Notes: a model not told the origin generated them from the sequence alone. A stretch of DNA of 64,000 nt from Nocardioides sp. Root140 (GCF_001426745.1 NZ_LMFI01000010.1:1536652-1600651); one strand, 5' to 3'; positions 54,648-63,485 are shown, counted from the stretch's first letter. Numbers and translations are program-made.

Positions 54648-55736
54648 ATGAGCAAGCGCAAGGTCTACCTGCACATTGGGGCGCCGAAGACCGGCACCAC
54701 CTATGTGCAGGACAGGCTGGCGCTCAACGCCCGCGGCCTGACCGGCCACGGTGTGCACTTCCCGAACAAGCGGCTCTTCGCCGATCCGACCCTGTTCCAC
54801 TTCCGTGCGGCCCTCGACCTCCTCGGCCAGGACTGGGGCGGACCCTCGGGGCACGCGGACGGCTCCTGGGCCACCATGCTCAAGCAGGTACGCCGGCGCA
54901 GCGGCACGGTGATCATCAGCCACGAGATCCTCGCGCCGGCACCGGCCGACAAGATCGCCCGCGTGATGAACGACCTGTCCGACAGCGAGATCCACGTGGT
55001 CTACAGCGCCCGGGACATGGTCCGCCAGCTGCCCGCCGCGTGGCAGGAGAGCGTCAAGCAGGGCCGGAGGTGGACCTTCGAGCGGTTCTTGGCCAAGGCC
55101 GAGCACGGCAGCCCCTGGTTCATGAAGGCCTTCGACCTGCCGGCCGTGCTCGAAGCGTGGGGGAGGAGCCTCCCTCCCGAACGCCTCCACGTGGTCACCG
55201 TCCCGCAGGGACGCACCGACTCCAACCTGCTCTGGAAGCGCTTCTGCACCGCGTTCGGGGTCGACCCGACGTGGGCGCCCCTCGACAGCGAGCGCTCCAA
55301 CGCGGGGCTCGGCGTCGCCGAGACGGAGCTGTTGCGACGGCTGAACCGTCAGCTCGACCGCACCACCCGCAGCACGGCGTCCCACGACGAGCTGATCCAG
55401 ACGATGCTCGACCGAAGTGAGCTCGGGCGGCGCCGGTCGCGCAAGGTTCAGCTCCCGCCGGCCCACTACGCCTGGGCGCAGGGTGAGGCCGAGCGGTGGA
55501 TCGCGTGGGCCGAGCGCGTCGGCGTCGACGTGGTCGGCGACCTGGCCGACCTGCGCTCCGGAGAGCCGCCCGCGGACCTGCCGGAGGACCCCAACGAGGT
55601 CCGGGCCAAGGCGATCACCAAGGCCGCGGTCAGTGCGCTCACGGTGATGACCCGCGAGGCGGCCAGTCGTCCCGACCCCTCACGCGAGATCGGTGCCCGC
55701 CTCAAGGCGCGCGCCGAGCAGATGCGGCAGCGGTGA
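54648..55736 (+). CDS. Sulfotransferase-like protein (first paralogue)
   Basis: A 362-residue protein with the nucleotide-binding loop of PAPS-dependent sulfotransferases at the N-terminus (VYLHIGAPKTGTTYVQ, 11-19) and a later segment like the 3'-phosphate site (VVYSARDMVRQLPAAWQE). It is similar along its length to the protein at 56877-58091. It may transfer sulfate to a lipid, glycan or protein; no acceptor can be named. ATG 54648 is used because earlier frames start in the duplicated 20-bp unit. First of three closely spaced genes. Confidence 0.78.
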   Translation: MSKRKVYLHIGAPKTGTTYVQDRLALNARGLTGHGVHFPNKRLFADPTLFHFRAALDLLGQDWGGPSGHADGSWATMLKQVRRRSGTVIISHEILAPAPADKIARVMNDLSDSEIHVVYSARDMVRQLPAAWQESVKQGRRWTFERFLAKAEHGSPWFMKAFDLPAVLEAWGRSLPPERLHVVTVPQGRTDSNLLWKRFCTAFGVDPTWAPLDSERSNAGLGVAETELLRRLNRQLDRTTRSTASHDELIQTMLDRSELGRRRSRKVQLPPAHYAWAQGEAERWIAWAERVGVDVVGDLADLRSGEPPADLPEDPNEVRAKAITKAAVSALTVMTREAASRPDPSREIGARLKARAEQMRQR

Positions 55737-55740
55737 CGGT

Positions 55741-56880
55741 TTGAGCAGTGACGCGCATCGGGAGCCCGGTCTCCATCGCGCCTGGGCCTGGGTCGACCAC
55801 CTCCGCGCCGGCGGCACGACCCCGTGGAGCGACTTCACCGGCAGCGTCGACTCCCGCGGCAGCCTCCTGCCCGGGGCGATCCAGCTCGAGGTGGCCCGTC
55901 GGCTGAACCTGGTCGGCGGGGTCGACTCTGCGGAGCATGCAGCGCTGGTCGACCGGGTCTTCGAGACCAGCGGACCCGGGCGCGGCCAACCCGACCTGGA
56001 GCTCGTCGGCGTGCACACCGGCTCCCGCTTCGGGCCCCGGCCCGTCGATCCCGCGGAACTGCCCGGCGACGAGCTGATCCGGATGGCGGTCGGCCTGCTC
56101 GCCGACCTCGTCGTCGCGCACGACCCGGGCGAGCCGGTGGTCGAGAAGCCGCGGGCCGCGCTCCCGTGGCGCCGTGCCTACAGCCTGTACGGCGACCCGC
56201 TGGCTGTGTCGCAGGTGCGCACCACCCTGGTCCGCGCCGGGGCAGCGCCGGGACGTCGATCGCCCGTCGCGGTGATCCTGGCCGACGACCTGGCCGGCAT
56301 GCTGGCCGACGTGTGGAGCTGGCGGGTGCAGCACGCGGTGAACCCGTCGTGGCGTTGGTGGCTGGCCGGCTGGGCCCGCAACGACCGGCTGCCCCGGGTG
56401 CTCGACCTGCCGTCGGTGGCCGCCAACCAGGCCGCCCGGCTGGGTGCCGACCGTGTGCACATCGTCGCGGCTGCCCATCACGTACCACTGGTCGCCGGCC
56501 TGGTCGGCTGCCGACGACCGGTCGACGCGACGAGAGTGGGGCTCTCACCGGAAGCCCTCGACGTGGTGCGCCACGTCAACGTGGTGCTCCGGGTGCTGGC
56601 CGACCCCGATCGGCACCAGCACCTCCTCCGTGACGTGCTGCTGCCGTGGCTGGCCGACGAGACCGGCCGCCGCCGCGTCGTACCGCCCCGCCACCTGGAG
56701 TGGGTGCGCCACCGGGCGATGCGAATGCGCGATGAACTCCGGGTTGCTGGATACCCTGTGCTCGGGGATCTGGACGCCCTCGTCCCGACCGACCAGCCAC
56801 GTGCTGCCGGTCCGACCGATGACGGTGTCCTCGACGTGGCCCTGAGAACGTTGCTGAAGGTCAAGGAGATCGATACGTGA
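55741..56880 (+). CDS. Protein of unknown function between two sulfotransferase-like genes
   Basis: A 379-residue protein I do not recognise. It is rich in Arg, Ala, Leu, Trp and Asp, has no signal peptide or clear membrane span, and no known catalytic motif. Notable stretches are LHRAWAWVDHLRAGGTTPW near the start, WSWRVQHAVNPSWRWWLAGW at about 195-215 and HIVAAAHHVPLVAGL. TTG at 55741 is the most likely start, 4 bp after the upstream stop; the stop overlaps the next gene (GTGA). The tight packing suggests it works with both sulfotransferase-like proteins. Confidence 0.7.
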   Translation: MSSDAHREPGLHRAWAWVDHLRAGGTTPWSDFTGSVDSRGSLLPGAIQLEVARRLNLVGGVDSAEHAALVDRVFETSGPGRGQPDLELVGVHTGSRFGPRPVDPAELPGDELIRMAVGLLADLVVAHDPGEPVVEKPRAALPWRRAYSLYGDPLAVSQVRTTLVRAGAAPGRRSPVAVILADDLAGMLADVWSWRVQHAVNPSWRWWLAGWARNDRLPRVLDLPSVAANQAARLGADRVHIVAAAHHVPLVAGLVGCRRPVDATRVGLSPEALDVVRHVNVVLRVLADPDRHQHLLRDVLLPWLADETGRRRVVPPRHLEWVRHRAMRMRDELRVAGYPVLGDLDALVPTDQPRAAGPTDDGVLDVALRTLLKVKEIDT

Positions 56881-58091
56881 GCCCGAAGCGGGTCATCCTC
56901 CACGTCGGGACCCCGAAGACCGGCACGTCCTACCTCCAGGACGTGCTGTTCAGCAACCGCGACCACCTCGCCGGACAGGGCGTGCTCTACCCGGCCGACC
57001 GTTTCGACGGGCACTTCCTGGCGGCGCTCGACCTGATGCGGCTTCCGTGGGGCGGTCTGGAGACCCAGGCTGTCGGGGCATGGGACCGGCTCGCCGCCCA
57101 GGTGCGCGAGTGGCCCGGAACCGCGATCATCAGCCACGAGATCCTGGCCACCGCCGACCGCACGCAGATCCGCCGGGCCCTCGAGACGCTGGGCCACCCC
57201 GACACCGAGATCCACGTGGTGCTGTCGGTGCGCGACCTGGTCCGCCAGATCCCGGCGGAGTGGCAGGAGAACGTCAAGCACCGGCGCACGATCAGCTACC
57301 GCAGGTTCCTCGCCCAGGTGCAGGACCCCGACCGCGCCGGCCGCATCGCCACGTGGTTCTGGGGCGTCCAGGAGATTCCCGACATCCTCAACCGATGGGG
57401 CGCCGAGCTCGATCCGTCACGCGTCCACGTCGTCACCGTGCCGAAGCCGGGCGCACCCAAGACGCTGCTCTGGGAGCGCTTCGCCGAGGCCTTCGACCTC
57501 GGCGGCCTCGACCTCGACCTGCACGTCGAGCGGGCCAACCCGTCGCTCGGCGTCCCCGAGACGGCCCTGATCCGGCGGATCAACAAGACCTCGAACGCCG
57601 ACGTCGAGCCGAGTGCCTACCGGCCTCTGGTGCGCGAGCTCCTGGCCCACCAGACCCTGTCCCGGCGCGCGGAGTCGCCGCGGCTGGCGCTCCCGCCGGA
57701 CGTCTGGGCCTGGGCCGACGAGCTCTCCCACGCCTGGGTCGACGAGCTGCGCGCGCGGCGGTACGACGTGGTCGGTGATCTCGACGACCTCATCCCGGAC
57801 CGCAACCCGGTGGAGTTCAGCGACCCCGACCGCCCGCGCCATCGCGAGGTCAACGCCGCCGCGCTCGACGCGATCCACGCGCTGCTGCTCGAGGGTGCCC
57901 GCATGCGCCAGGTCGAGGCCGACCTGCGCGACGAGCTCCGCGACACCCAGATCGCGCTGGAGCGGGCCTACCTGCGACCGACGTACCGCGCCCGCGAGAA
58001 GATCGTCCGCTCCGCCGAGGACAAGGGCTGGGGGCGCCGGATGCTCGGCCTCTACCGTCGGGTGCGGGGCAGGAGCTCGCGGCCGGCATAG
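56877..58091 (+). CDS. Sulfotransferase-like protein (second paralogue)
   Basis: A 404-residue paralogue of the protein at 54648-55736, with the sulfotransferase loop HVGTPKTGTSYLQD (10-23), SHEILATADRTQIRRALE, and the 3'-phosphate-type segment VVLSVRDLVRQIPAEWQENV. It has a longer C-terminal tail with a likely helical coil (about 335-375, DLRDELRDTQIALERAY) and a basic end. GTG start overlaps the unknown gene upstream. Its last 40 bp overlap the opposing EcsC gene. Confidence 0.78.
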   Translation: MSPKRVILHVGTPKTGTSYLQDVLFSNRDHLAGQGVLYPADRFDGHFLAALDLMRLPWGGLETQAVGAWDRLAAQVREWPGTAIISHEILATADRTQIRRALETLGHPDTEIHVVLSVRDLVRQIPAEWQENVKHRRTISYRRFLAQVQDPDRAGRIATWFWGVQEIPDILNRWGAELDPSRVHVVTVPKPGAPKTLLWERFAEAFDLGGLDLDLHVERANPSLGVPETALIRRINKTSNADVEPSAYRPLVRELLAHQTLSRRAESPRLALPPDVWAWADELSHAWVDELRARRYDVVGDLDDLIPDRNPVEFSDPDRPRHREVNAAALDAIHALLLEGARMRQVEADLRDELRDTQIALERAYLRPTYRAREKIVRSAEDKGWGRRMLGLYRRVRGRSSRPA

Positions 58092-58732
58092 CGGCCGACC
58101 TGCCAGGTGCTCCATGCGTCGGCGCTCATGCCGACGACGCCGCCCACCACCGGGACCCGTCGCCCGATCGTGGTGGCCAGTCGCTTGCCCGCGACCTTGC
58201 CGATCAGCGACGCGGCCACCTCGGACGCGATGGTCCTGTCGAGTGCCGCGTCGTGCACGGGCGCGGTGGCCAGGGCCATCGGCGGTGCCGGCAGCTTCTT
58301 CGACTTCACCATCTTCTTCACCGAGTCCTCACCGAGGGCGCAGGCCAGGATCGCGTTGCGGACCCGCTGGTCGTCGAGGTCGTAGCCGCGCAACGACGCG
58401 ATCACCGAGATCATCCGGCACTGGATCAGGGCCAGGCCCGTGATGTTCGCGGGCAGGGCGGCGGCGGCCGTGACCAGCCCGCCGAGGTTCGTGGCGAAGC
58501 CCTCGGCGCCGGCGTAGGCGGCGTGCAGCTCGATCGTCTCGCGGATCGCGCGGTCGACGTCGCCGCCCTCCTTCGCGAGCTTGCGCCGGGCGGTCGTCTC
58601 GGCCGACGGCAGGGGGCCCACGCCCTCGATCGCCCGCCGGAGCGCCTCGCGGACGAACCCGGAAGTCAGGTTGGGTGCTGCCTGCGTGATCTTCGGCGTG
58701 ATCCGCTTGGTGATGCTCGATCCGATACCCAT
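58052..58732 (-). CDS. EcsC family protein
   Basis: A 226-residue protein of the EcsC family: helical N-terminus, AAAALPANITGLALIQCRMISVIASLRGYDLDD in the centre (only partly hydrophobic, weakly membrane-associated), and a glycine-rich VPVVGGVVGMSADAW near the end. The family was first named for a protein of the Bacillus EcsABC cluster, and its function is unclear. ATG 58732 with AGGA eight bases upstream is preferred over the ATG at 58741. It is divergent from aat by 18 bp and convergent with the sulfotransferase-like gene. Confidence 0.85.
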   Translation of the reverse strand: MGIGSSITKRITPKITQAAPNLTSGFVREALRRAIEGVGPLPSAETTARRKLAKEGGDVDRAIRETIELHAAYAGAEGFATNLGGLVTAAAALPANITGLALIQCRMISVIASLRGYDLDDQRVRNAILACALGEDSVKKMVKSKKLPAPPMALATAPVHDAALDRTIASEVAASLIGKVAGKRLATTIGRRVPVVGGVVGMSADAWSTWQVGRYAGRELLPRTRR

Positions 58733-58750
58733 GCGGTGCATCCTAGGTGG

Positions 58751-59410
58751 GTGCCCGTCGAACCGCCCGTCACGCCGTGGGAGTTCCCCGATCCCTCGCC
58801 CGTGGCCGACGACCTGATCGCGATCGGCGCGGACCTGCAGCCGGGAACGCTGCTGCGCGCCTACCGTGCGGGCTTCTTCCCGATGCCGCTGGAGGGCGAC
58901 GACCTCGGTTGGTGGTCGCCCCAGCTCCGCGGCGTCCTGCCACTCGACGGGATGAGGGTCACGCGTTCATTGCGCAGGTCGTGCCGTGACTTCGAGATCC
59001 GCGTCGACACCGCCTTCGAGGAGGTGATCGACGCCTGTGCCGATCCTTCGCGCGAAGGCTCCTGGATCGACGGCGGCATCCGTACGGCGTACGTCGACCT
59101 GCACCACCTCGGGTGGGCGCACTCCGTCGAGGCCTGGCGCGACGGCCGACTCGCCGGCGGGTTGTACGGCGTCGCGACAGGTGGCCTCTTCGCAGGTGAG
59201 TCGATGTTCCACCACGAACGCGATGCCTCGAAGGTGGCCCTCGTCGGACTGGTCGACCTGCTCGACGACGGGGTCGAGGGCCGGCTGCTCGACGTGCAGT
59301 GGCAGACCGAGCACCTGGCCTCCCTGGGAGTGGTGGAGGTGCCGCGGTCGGCGTACCTCGAGCGGCTGCGGCGCGCCGTCGTACTCCCGCTACCGAAGGC
59401 GTTCGCCTGA
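58751..59410 (+). CDS. aat: Leucyl/phenylalanyl-tRNA-protein transferase
   Basis: A 219-residue enzyme with the family's motifs: IAIGADLQPGTLLRAYRAGFFPMP, WWSPQLRGVLPLDG, WIDGGIRTAYVDLHHLGWAHSVEAW and LYGVATGGLFAGESMF. It adds Leu or Phe from tRNA to N-terminal Arg/Lys of proteins, marking them for the ClpS/ClpAP route of the N-end rule. GTG start at 58751. Complete length. Confidence 0.95.
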   Translation: MPVEPPVTPWEFPDPSPVADDLIAIGADLQPGTLLRAYRAGFFPMPLEGDDLGWWSPQLRGVLPLDGMRVTRSLRRSCRDFEIRVDTAFEEVIDACADPSREGSWIDGGIRTAYVDLHHLGWAHSVEAWRDGRLAGGLYGVATGGLFAGESMFHHERDASKVALVGLVDLLDDGVEGRLLDVQWQTEHLASLGVVEVPRSAYLERLRRAVVLPLPKAFA

Positions 59411-59527
59411 GCGCTGTGGATCCTCGGGTGCCGGCGCCGTACCCCGCCCCGGTGTCGGCTCAGGTGTCGTGAGTCAGGATGGGCGGAGTTGAACGGGGAA
59501 ATTCCATCGACCCGAGGAGTGACCGGG

Positions 59528-60055
59528 ATGCGACGAGCCACACTTGCCTGCGCCAGCCTCTTGCTGCTGGCCGGCCTCACCGCCGGCTGCGGTGACGATT
59601 CCGGCGACGACTCGAAGAAGGACGACGAGACCTCGTCCGCCTCGCCGACCGAGTCGACCGAATCCACGGACCCGTCCGACGACGCGTCCGAGGAGTCCGA
59701 CGACACCCCGGACGACGAGTCCAGCGAGGCGCCCTCCGACGGTGCCAGCGTCGACCCGTCCGACGCCGACTTCTGCCAGGCCGCCGAGGACGCGACGGCG
59801 GCCGAGGAGATCGACGACCTGAAGGACGCCGTCGGCGACCTCGTCGAGAACCTTCCCGACGACGCGGGCAGTGACGCCGAGGCCGGCCTGGCCTACCTGG
59901 AGTCCGCCCTGGCGAAGTCATCGAGCGAGAAGCAGTTCGTGCAGGAGGTCGAGAAGGCCACTCCGGAGCAGCAGGCAACGGTCCAGGCGTACAGCGCCTT
60001 CGAGTCCGAGACCTGCTCGATGCCGGCAGCGCCGAGCACGTCCCCGTCCAACTGA
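59528..60055 (+). CDS. Small lipoprotein, family member 1
   Basis: A 175-residue lipoprotein: signal peptide MRRATLACASLLLLAGLTAG, lipidated Cys21, a long acidic Ser/Thr/Asp/Glu linker (22-85) and a compact helical domain starting DADFCQAAEDA and ending with a cysteine (FESETCSM). The framing Cys pair and layout recur in the next three lipoproteins. The initiation region (GAGGAG...GGATGCGACGA) resembles that of the second member, indicating duplication. Function unknown; anchored outside the membrane. Confidence 0.8.
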   Translation: MRRATLACASLLLLAGLTAGCGDDSGDDSKKDDETSSASPTESTESTDPSDDASEESDDTPDDESSEAPSDGASVDPSDADFCQAAEDATAAEEIDDLKDAVGDLVENLPDDAGSDAEAGLAYLESALAKSSSEKQFVQEVEKATPEQQATVQAYSAFESETCSMPAAPSTSPSN

Positions 60056-60219
60056 CCGGGCTGGCGGGCGGGCTGATTTTGCCCCGGATGTCGGGATCAG
60101 GGAGCGGTTGGCCCGCTGTTCTCAGGAATTTCTCAAGAAATCTGTGTCGTACATGCATGGAATCTCATTGGGATGGGAACGTGGCGACAGACATTCCCTA
60201 TTGACGAAGAGGTGACGGG

Positions 60220-60564
60220 ATGCGACGACTCGCACTCGTGGGCGCGAGCCTGGTCCTGGTTGGCGGACTGGCCGCATGTGGCGGCTCCCCGGACGACGCG
60301 TCCAAGGACGATTTCTGCAAGGCGATGGACAAGGTCGGCAAGGCCGGCGACGACTTCGACAAGTACAAGGACGCCGTCGACGAGCTCAGCGACACCGGTA
60401 CGCCGGAGAACATCGACGACGACGCCCGTGACGGCTTCGAGTTCCTGGTTGACGAGGTGGGCGACGCCGACAGCGAGAAGGACCTCGACGACGTCGACGT
60501 CAAGGGCGACGACAAGAAGGCCACCGAGGCGTTCGGCAAGTACTACGCCAAGGAATGCCAGTAA
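60220..60564 (+). CDS. Small lipoprotein, family member 2
   Basis: A 114-residue lipoprotein with lipobox LAAC (Cys20) and almost no linker. The domain starts DDASKDDFCKAMDKV and ends YYAKECQ, so the FC...C cysteine frame is kept. It is clearly similar to member 4 (shared GGSPDDASKDDFC and DDARDGFE). Very acidic. Promoter or regulatory signals in the 164-bp gap before it are not obvious. Followed by a strong terminator. Confidence 0.8.
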   Translation: MRRLALVGASLVLVGGLAACGGSPDDASKDDFCKAMDKVGKAGDDFDKYKDAVDELSDTGTPENIDDDARDGFEFLVDEVGDADSEKDLDDVDVKGDDKKATEAFGKYYAKECQ

Positions 60565-60588
60565 GCCTGTTCCAAGGTGTGCAGCGTG

Positions 60589-60622
60589 ACTGCGGGGCGG
60601 CCTCTCCGGGCCGCCCCGCAGT
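60589..60622 (+). terminator. Intrinsic terminator after lipoprotein 2
   Basis: 14-bp GC stem ACTGCGGGGCGGCC (60589-60602) / 60609-60622 with a 6-base loop. Confidence 0.8.
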
Positions 60623-60704
60623 TCGCGTTGCGAGCCGGGGCATTGGTTTGATGTACGCACCCGGGCAGGGCTCTGCCCGGGGACGAAGACGAGAGGTGTG
60701 ACCC

Positions 60705-61184
60705 ATGCGTCGAATCGCATTCCTGTGTGCCAGCGCCATCCTGCTTGCCGGCACCACCGCTGCCTGTGGCGACGACGAGTCGAACGGCGACACCCGCGCC
60801 GGCGACCCGGCCAGCCCCGGCGAGTCCACCTCCGAAACCACCGAGACCCCCACCGAGGACGTCAGCGAGACGCCCACCGAGACGGAGTCGACGGAAACCG
60901 AGTCGACCGACCCGAACACCTCGGAGTTCTGCACCGCGGCCACCGCGGAGGGCTTCGACGAGGGCGGCTTCACCGAGATCAAGAGCTGGGGCGCGGGCCT
61001 GGCCGAGGCCACCCCGCCGTCCGAGCTCAGCTCCGACGAGGCCGCCGGCCTGCAGATCCTGATCGAGATGGTCAACGGCGCGAAGACCGAGGCCGAGCTG
61101 ACCAAGGCCGGCAACTCCTTCACCCCCGACGAGAAGGCCCAGGTCGACGCGTTCCTGGCCTACGTCAACCGCGAGTGTCTCTGA
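60705..61184 (+). CDS. Small lipoprotein, family member 3
   Basis: A 159-residue lipoprotein with signal peptide MRRIAFLCASAILLAGTTAA, lipidated Cys21, a Thr/Glu/Ser-rich linker to about residue 65, and a domain starting NTSEFCTAA and ending YVNRECL. Linker type resembles member 1. Function unknown. The gene lies 31 bp before member 4 and is probably co-transcribed with it. Confidence 0.8.
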   Translation: MRRIAFLCASAILLAGTTAACGDDESNGDTRAGDPASPGESTSETTETPTEDVSETPTETESTETESTDPNTSEFCTAATAEGFDEGGFTEIKSWGAGLAEATPPSELSSDEAAGLQILIEMVNGAKTEAELTKAGNSFTPDEKAQVDAFLAYVNRECL

Positions 61185-61215
61185 CAACCACCGCACCACC
61201 GACTCAGGAGTGACT

Positions 61216-61776
61216 GTGCAGATCAAGCGACTTGCCGCCGTGGCGGCCTCCCTCACCCTGCTGGGTGGCCTGACCGCCGCGTGCGGCGGCTCACCCGACG
61301 ACGCGTCGAAGGACGACTTCTGTGAGGCCATGGAGAAGGTCAACTCCTCGACGGGCGACGACTTCGACAAGGCCAAGGACGCCGTGAAGGACCTGGCCGA
61401 CGTCGGCACGCCCGACGGCATCCCTGACGACGCTCGCGACGGCTTCGAGCTCCTCGTCGACGCGTACGACGACGCGGACAGCGAGAAGGATCTCGAGGGC
61501 GCCATCGACGACCTGGGCAAGGACGACGAGAAGAAGGGCCGGGCGTTCGGCGAGTACTACGCCGAGAAGTGTGTCGGTGACCTGCCCACGGGCCTGCCCT
61601 CCGACCTGCCGAGCGACATCCCCTCAGACCTGCCGAGCGAGCTCCCGTCCGGCCTGCCGAGCGAGCTGCCGAGCGGCCTGCCCAGCGAGATCCCGAGCGA
61701 CCTCCTGTCCAACCTGCCCAGTGACTTCCCGAGCAGCCTGCTGACCATGCTCCCCTCGGACATGGCCACCGAATAG
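61216..61776 (+). CDS. Small lipoprotein, family member 4, with LPSx repeat tail
   Basis: A 186-residue lipoprotein with lipobox TAAC (Cys23). The domain DDASKDDFCEAMEKV...EYYAEKC is the close relative of member 2. It is followed by about 60 residues of four-residue repeats LPSD/LPSE/LPSG (from about 125 to the end), encoded by 12-bp repeats at 61582-61770. The tail might reach through the wall or form a regular helix. GTG 61216 has AGGAG six bases upstream and is preferred over GTG 61210. Confidence 0.8.
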   Translation: MQIKRLAAVAASLTLLGGLTAACGGSPDDASKDDFCEAMEKVNSSTGDDFDKAKDAVKDLADVGTPDGIPDDARDGFELLVDAYDDADSEKDLEGAIDDLGKDDEKKGRAFGEYYAEKCVGDLPTGLPSDLPSDIPSDLPSELPSGLPSELPSGLPSEIPSDLLSNLPSDFPSSLLTMLPSDMATE

Positions 61777-61782
61777 GTCGCC

Positions 61783-62115
61783 TCAGACCACCTGGGGCGC
61801 CTGGCCGGTCTCACTCACCATGGGACGGCCGGCGCCCTCCCAGTCGAGCATGCCGCCGTCGAGGTTGACCACGTCGCGGCCCTGACTGGCCAGCCAGGCG
61901 GTCGCCTGCGCCGAGCGGCCGCCGACCTTGCACACGACGAGGGTCTGCTCGTGCGGCACGTCGTCGAGCCGGTTGCCGAGCTCGGAGAGCGGGATGTGCT
62001 GGGCGCCGTCGATGTGGCCGTGGTCCCACTCGACCTGCTCGCGCACGTCGAGGACGTGCAGCCCCTCGGGCAACGGATCGGGGACGCCGGTGATGCTGAC
62101 GGTGGGAACGTGCAT
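61783..62115 (-). CDS. Single-domain rhodanese
   Basis: A 110-residue rhodanese: LHVLDVREQVEWDHGHIDGAQHIPLSEL and active-site loop VVCKVGGRSAQA with Cys62. It transfers sulfane sulfur or acts as a thiol redox protein. It lies 10 bp from the Fpg/Nei gene upstream on the same strand, so they may be co-transcribed. ATG 62115 is chosen; a longer frame would overlap the glycosylase gene. Confidence 0.92.
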   Translation of the reverse strand: MHVPTVSITGVPDPLPEGLHVLDVREQVEWDHGHIDGAQHIPLSELGNRLDDVPHEQTLVVCKVGGRSAQATAWLASQGRDVVNLDGGMLDWEGAGRPMVSETGQAPQVV

Positions 62116-62125
62116 GCGCCCGAGG

Positions 62126-62992
62126 CTACTTGAGGAACTTGCTGGTCCGGCGATCGGCCAGCGGCTTGCCGCCGGTCTGGCAGGTCGCGCAGTACTGCAG
62201 GCTGGAGTCGGCGAACGACACCTCACGGACCACGTCACCGCAGACCGGGCACTTCGCGCCGGTCTTGCCGTGCACGGCGAGGTTCGACTTCTTCTCACCC
62301 TTGAGCTCGCTCATCGCGACACCGTCGGCGCGGGCCACCGCCGCCCCGAGTACGTCGCGGATCGCGGCGTACAACACGTCGACCTCGGTGTCGTCGAGTG
62401 AGGAGGCCGGCTTGAACGGCGACATCTTCGCGGCGTGAAGGAGCTCGTCGGAGTAGGCGTTGCCGATGCCGGCGATGGTGCCCTGGTGGCGCAGCACGCC
62501 CTTGATCTGCGCGCGCCCGGCGTCGTGCAGGATCTCGCGGAGCACGTCGACCGTGAACTCCTCGGCCAGCGGGTCCGGGCCCAGCCGGGCGATGCCCTCG
62601 ACGTCCTGCGGCGAGCGGGCGACGTACAGGGCGAGGCTCTTCTTGGTGCCGGCCTCGGTGATGTCGAGGCCACTGTCGTCGTCCAGCACGATGCGGGCGG
62701 CCATCGGCGACTTGTTGCTCGGCTTCGGCGGCAGCTTGGGCACCTCGTCGCGCCAGCGCACCCAGCCGGCGCGGGCCAGGTGCAGGATCACGTGGAGGCC
62801 GCCGGTGCTGATGTCGAGGAACTTGCCGTGCCGGGTGACGCCCTCGACGAAGGTGCCCTCGACCGCCGACAGTGGCGGGTCGAAGGTCTTCAGTGCACTG
62901 AACGCGGCGATGTGGATCTTCGCGATGGCGCGCCCGTCCAGCCGGGACGCGAGGTCCCGGGTGAGCGCTTCGACCTCCGGCAGCTCGGGCAC
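62126..62992 (-). CDS. Fpg/Nei family DNA glycosylase
   Basis: A 288-residue repair enzyme: N-terminal PELPEVE (catalytic Pro2, Glu3), TRHGKFLDI (catalytic Lys), the helix-two-turn-helix region GIGNAYSDELLHAAKMSPF, and a C-terminal zinc finger CPVCGD...CATCQ. It removes oxidised bases from DNA and nicks the site. GTG start at 62992. Features point to the actinobacterial Nei-like branch rather than classical MutM; this finer call is less certain. Confidence 0.93.
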   Translation of the reverse strand: MPELPEVEALTRDLASRLDGRAIAKIHIAAFSALKTFDPPLSAVEGTFVEGVTRHGKFLDISTGGLHVILHLARAGWVRWRDEVPKLPPKPSNKSPMAARIVLDDDSGLDITEAGTKKSLALYVARSPQDVEGIARLGPDPLAEEFTVDVLREILHDAGRAQIKGVLRHQGTIAGIGNAYSDELLHAAKMSPFKPASSLDDTEVDVLYAAIRDVLGAAVARADGVAMSELKGEKKSNLAVHGKTGAKCPVCGDVVREVSFADSSLQYCATCQTGGKPLADRRTSKFLK

Positions 62993-63028
62993 GCGCCCAG
63001 CCTAGTGGCCTTCCAGGTCGCGGGTGTG

Positions 63029-63111
63029 CCGTTGGACATGCAGTTCGGCCGTACGCCGCCCGTGGCCCCGCTCAGCCGGCCGGTCCGGCGCGCGAACTGC
63101 ATGTTGAACGG
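63029..63111. repeat. Long inverted repeat related to the one at 11652
   Basis: Arms 63029-63047 (CCGTTGGACATGCAGTTCG) and 63093-63111 match at 17 of 19 positions around a 45-base GC-rich loop. Shares the 16-bp core AACATGCAGTTCGCGC (here inverted, 63090-63105) with the element at 11652-11741. Lies between the divergent glycosylase and small-protein genes. Confidence 0.75.
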
Positions 63112-63200
63112 TCCGCGCACGGGTGCTGCTCGGTGGAGCCGGCGGCGGCCGGACGGGTCAAGCCGGTGACAGATGCCCGGGGCAGGGGCATCATTGGTCC

Positions 63201-63485
63201 ATGGCACGCTCGCCGTTCTCCCGGGCGGGGTCGATCCACCTCGACGCCCGCGGTGGCGACCGTGCGCTCAAGGTGACCTGGCACCACGAGGCCGGCGTGG
63301 TGGTGCTGTCGCTGTGGCGCGACAACGTGTGCGCCGCGTCGTTCCGGCTCGCCGTCGACGAGGTGCCCGACCTGATCGACGCGTTGCGCGCCGGCCTTGC
63401 CTCGGCGTACGACGAAGCCCGCCCCGCTCACGACGTCCTGCGGCCCGGTTCTCCGGGCGACCGCCACGCAGGACGTCCGGCGTAA
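63201..63485 (+). CDS. Small protein of unknown family; C-terminus encoded by a hairpin repeat
   Basis: A 94-residue protein with LKVTWHHEAGVVVLSLWRDN and a helical DEVPDLIDALRAGLASAYDEA. No known domain. The last 18 residues (DVLRPGSPGDRHAGRPA region) are read from the first copy of a 45-bp hairpin that is repeated right after the stop codon, so the original end was probably replaced by insertion of the repeat. ATG 63201 is the start. Confidence 0.65.
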   Translation: MARSPFSRAGSIHLDARGGDRALKVTWHHEAGVVVLSLWRDNVCAASFRLAVDEVPDLIDALRAGLASAYDEARPAHDVLRPGSPGDRHAGRPA

